From positions 1-5,309 of the forward strand of contig JAEYTM010000138.1 of NCBI GenBank assembly GCA_023434015.1: a DNA stretch of 5,309 nucleotides, written 5' to 3'. Shown in pieces: positions 5,046-5,309 of this stretch. Each line of letters begins with the position of its first letter. Position 1 is the first letter of the stretch. The notes below the pieces were generated by a model that made no database searches, was not told the DNA's origin, and was given only the letters and a program-made list of their open reading frames with translations. The DNA is from Pseudomonadota bacterium (lineage in GTDB: Bacteria > Pseudomonadota > Alphaproteobacteria > Caulobacterales > Caulobacteraceae). The position numbers were made by a program, and so were the translations under genes.

Positions 5046-5309
5046 CTAGGTCGGGCGGGCCGCTTCGCCCTCGACGCGCCCGGGGACGTCGGCCGGGGCG
5101 CCGACCCCGGCCGCGCGGACCGCCGCGATCAGGCTGTCCACCTGGATCGGCTTGGCGACCATCCCGTCCATGCCCGCAGCCAGGTACTCGGCCAGGTGGT
5201 GCGACATGGCGTTGGCGGTCAGCGCCAGCATCGGCGTGCGCCCCGCGCCCTCTTGGGCCTCCCCCGCGCGGATGTCGCGGGTCGCGGCCCGGCCGTCCAT
5301 AACCCGCAT
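5046..5309 (-). CDS. Receiver (REC) domain, C-terminal part of a response regulator or hybrid histidine kinase, partial
   Basis: The last 87 residues of a CheY-like receiver domain protein; the gene begins beyond the right edge. Visible marks are VMDGRAATRDIRA (3-15), following the phospho-acceptor Asp that lies outside the window, TPMLALTANAM (25-35) with the switch threonine T31, the Gly in the AAGMDG turn (44-49), and the invariant lysine K53 in VAKPIQVDSLIAAV. The ALTANAM and AAGMDG wording is typical of receivers fused to the C-terminus of hybrid sensor kinases, and only about 20 loosely ordered residues follow the domain, with no output domain. It is thus either a hybrid kinase or a single-domain regulator. 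The ATG at 5309 lies in the middle of the domain and is not a real start. The usual Met-Pro pair before VMDG reads Met-Arg here. It converges with yebC across a 13-base gap. Confidence 0.88.
   Translation of the reverse strand: MRVMDGRAATRDIRAGEAQEGAGRTPMLALTANAMSHHLAEYLAAGMDGMVAKPIQVDSLIAAVRAAGVGAPADVPGRVEGEAARPT

Noticed and set aside
1..5309. CRISPR arrays, insertion sequences, direct repeats, tRNA or rRNA genes
   Set aside because: Read through for regular repeats, terminal inverted repeats, transposase motifs and RNA gene signatures; none was seen, and base composition is even across the window.

Overview
The window reads as ordinary chromosome from a high-GC alphaproteobacterium, most likely in or near the Caulobacteraceae (Caulobacter, Phenylobacterium or Brevundimonas type). 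The signs are very strong G/C preference at third codon positions on both strands, tight gene packing with alternative GTG and TTG starts, and the flavour of the YebC, LemA and DegT proteins. The family placement is an inference from style, not a database result. No mobile element, CRISPR array, tRNA or rRNA was seen.

Left part (1-1184, minus strand): a two-gene envelope operon. lemA encodes a predicted lipoprotein with a long Pro/Ala/Thr-rich tail. It is followed, almost overlapping, by a secreted TPM-domain (YgcG-type) protein that runs off the left edge. A divergent intergenic region (1185-1320) holds a candidate minus-strand promoter, a GC-rich inverted repeat where that transcript would begin, and good ribosome binding sites for both flanking genes.

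Middle (1321-3940, plus strand): a class I SAM-dependent methyltransferase, a DegT/DnrJ/EryC1-type PLP aminotransferase (WbpE-like sequence style) and, one base later, a TTG-started histidine phosphatase. The last two are clearly one transcription unit. The methyltransferase lies 102 bases upstream on the same strand and may belong with them. Together they resemble a fragment of nucleotide-sugar or small-molecule modification, but no substrate can be read from the sequence.

Right part (3937-5309): a small single-pass membrane protein of unknown function on the minus strand, tail to tail with the phosphatase and sharing a CTAG stop overlap. It has a near-perfect Shine-Dalgarno. Next comes a divergent spacer with a strong 9-bp hairpin, then the complete translation factor/regulator gene yebC. 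Last is the C-terminal part of a receiver domain (response regulator or hybrid kinase) on the minus strand, cut by the right edge. The ruvCAB genes that often follow yebC are not present here.

I see no convincing evidence of an undescribed system. The best leads are the small membrane protein, the methyltransferase-aminotransferase-phosphatase cluster, the two hairpins in divergent spacers, and an unusual Arg in the receiver's Met-Pro motif.
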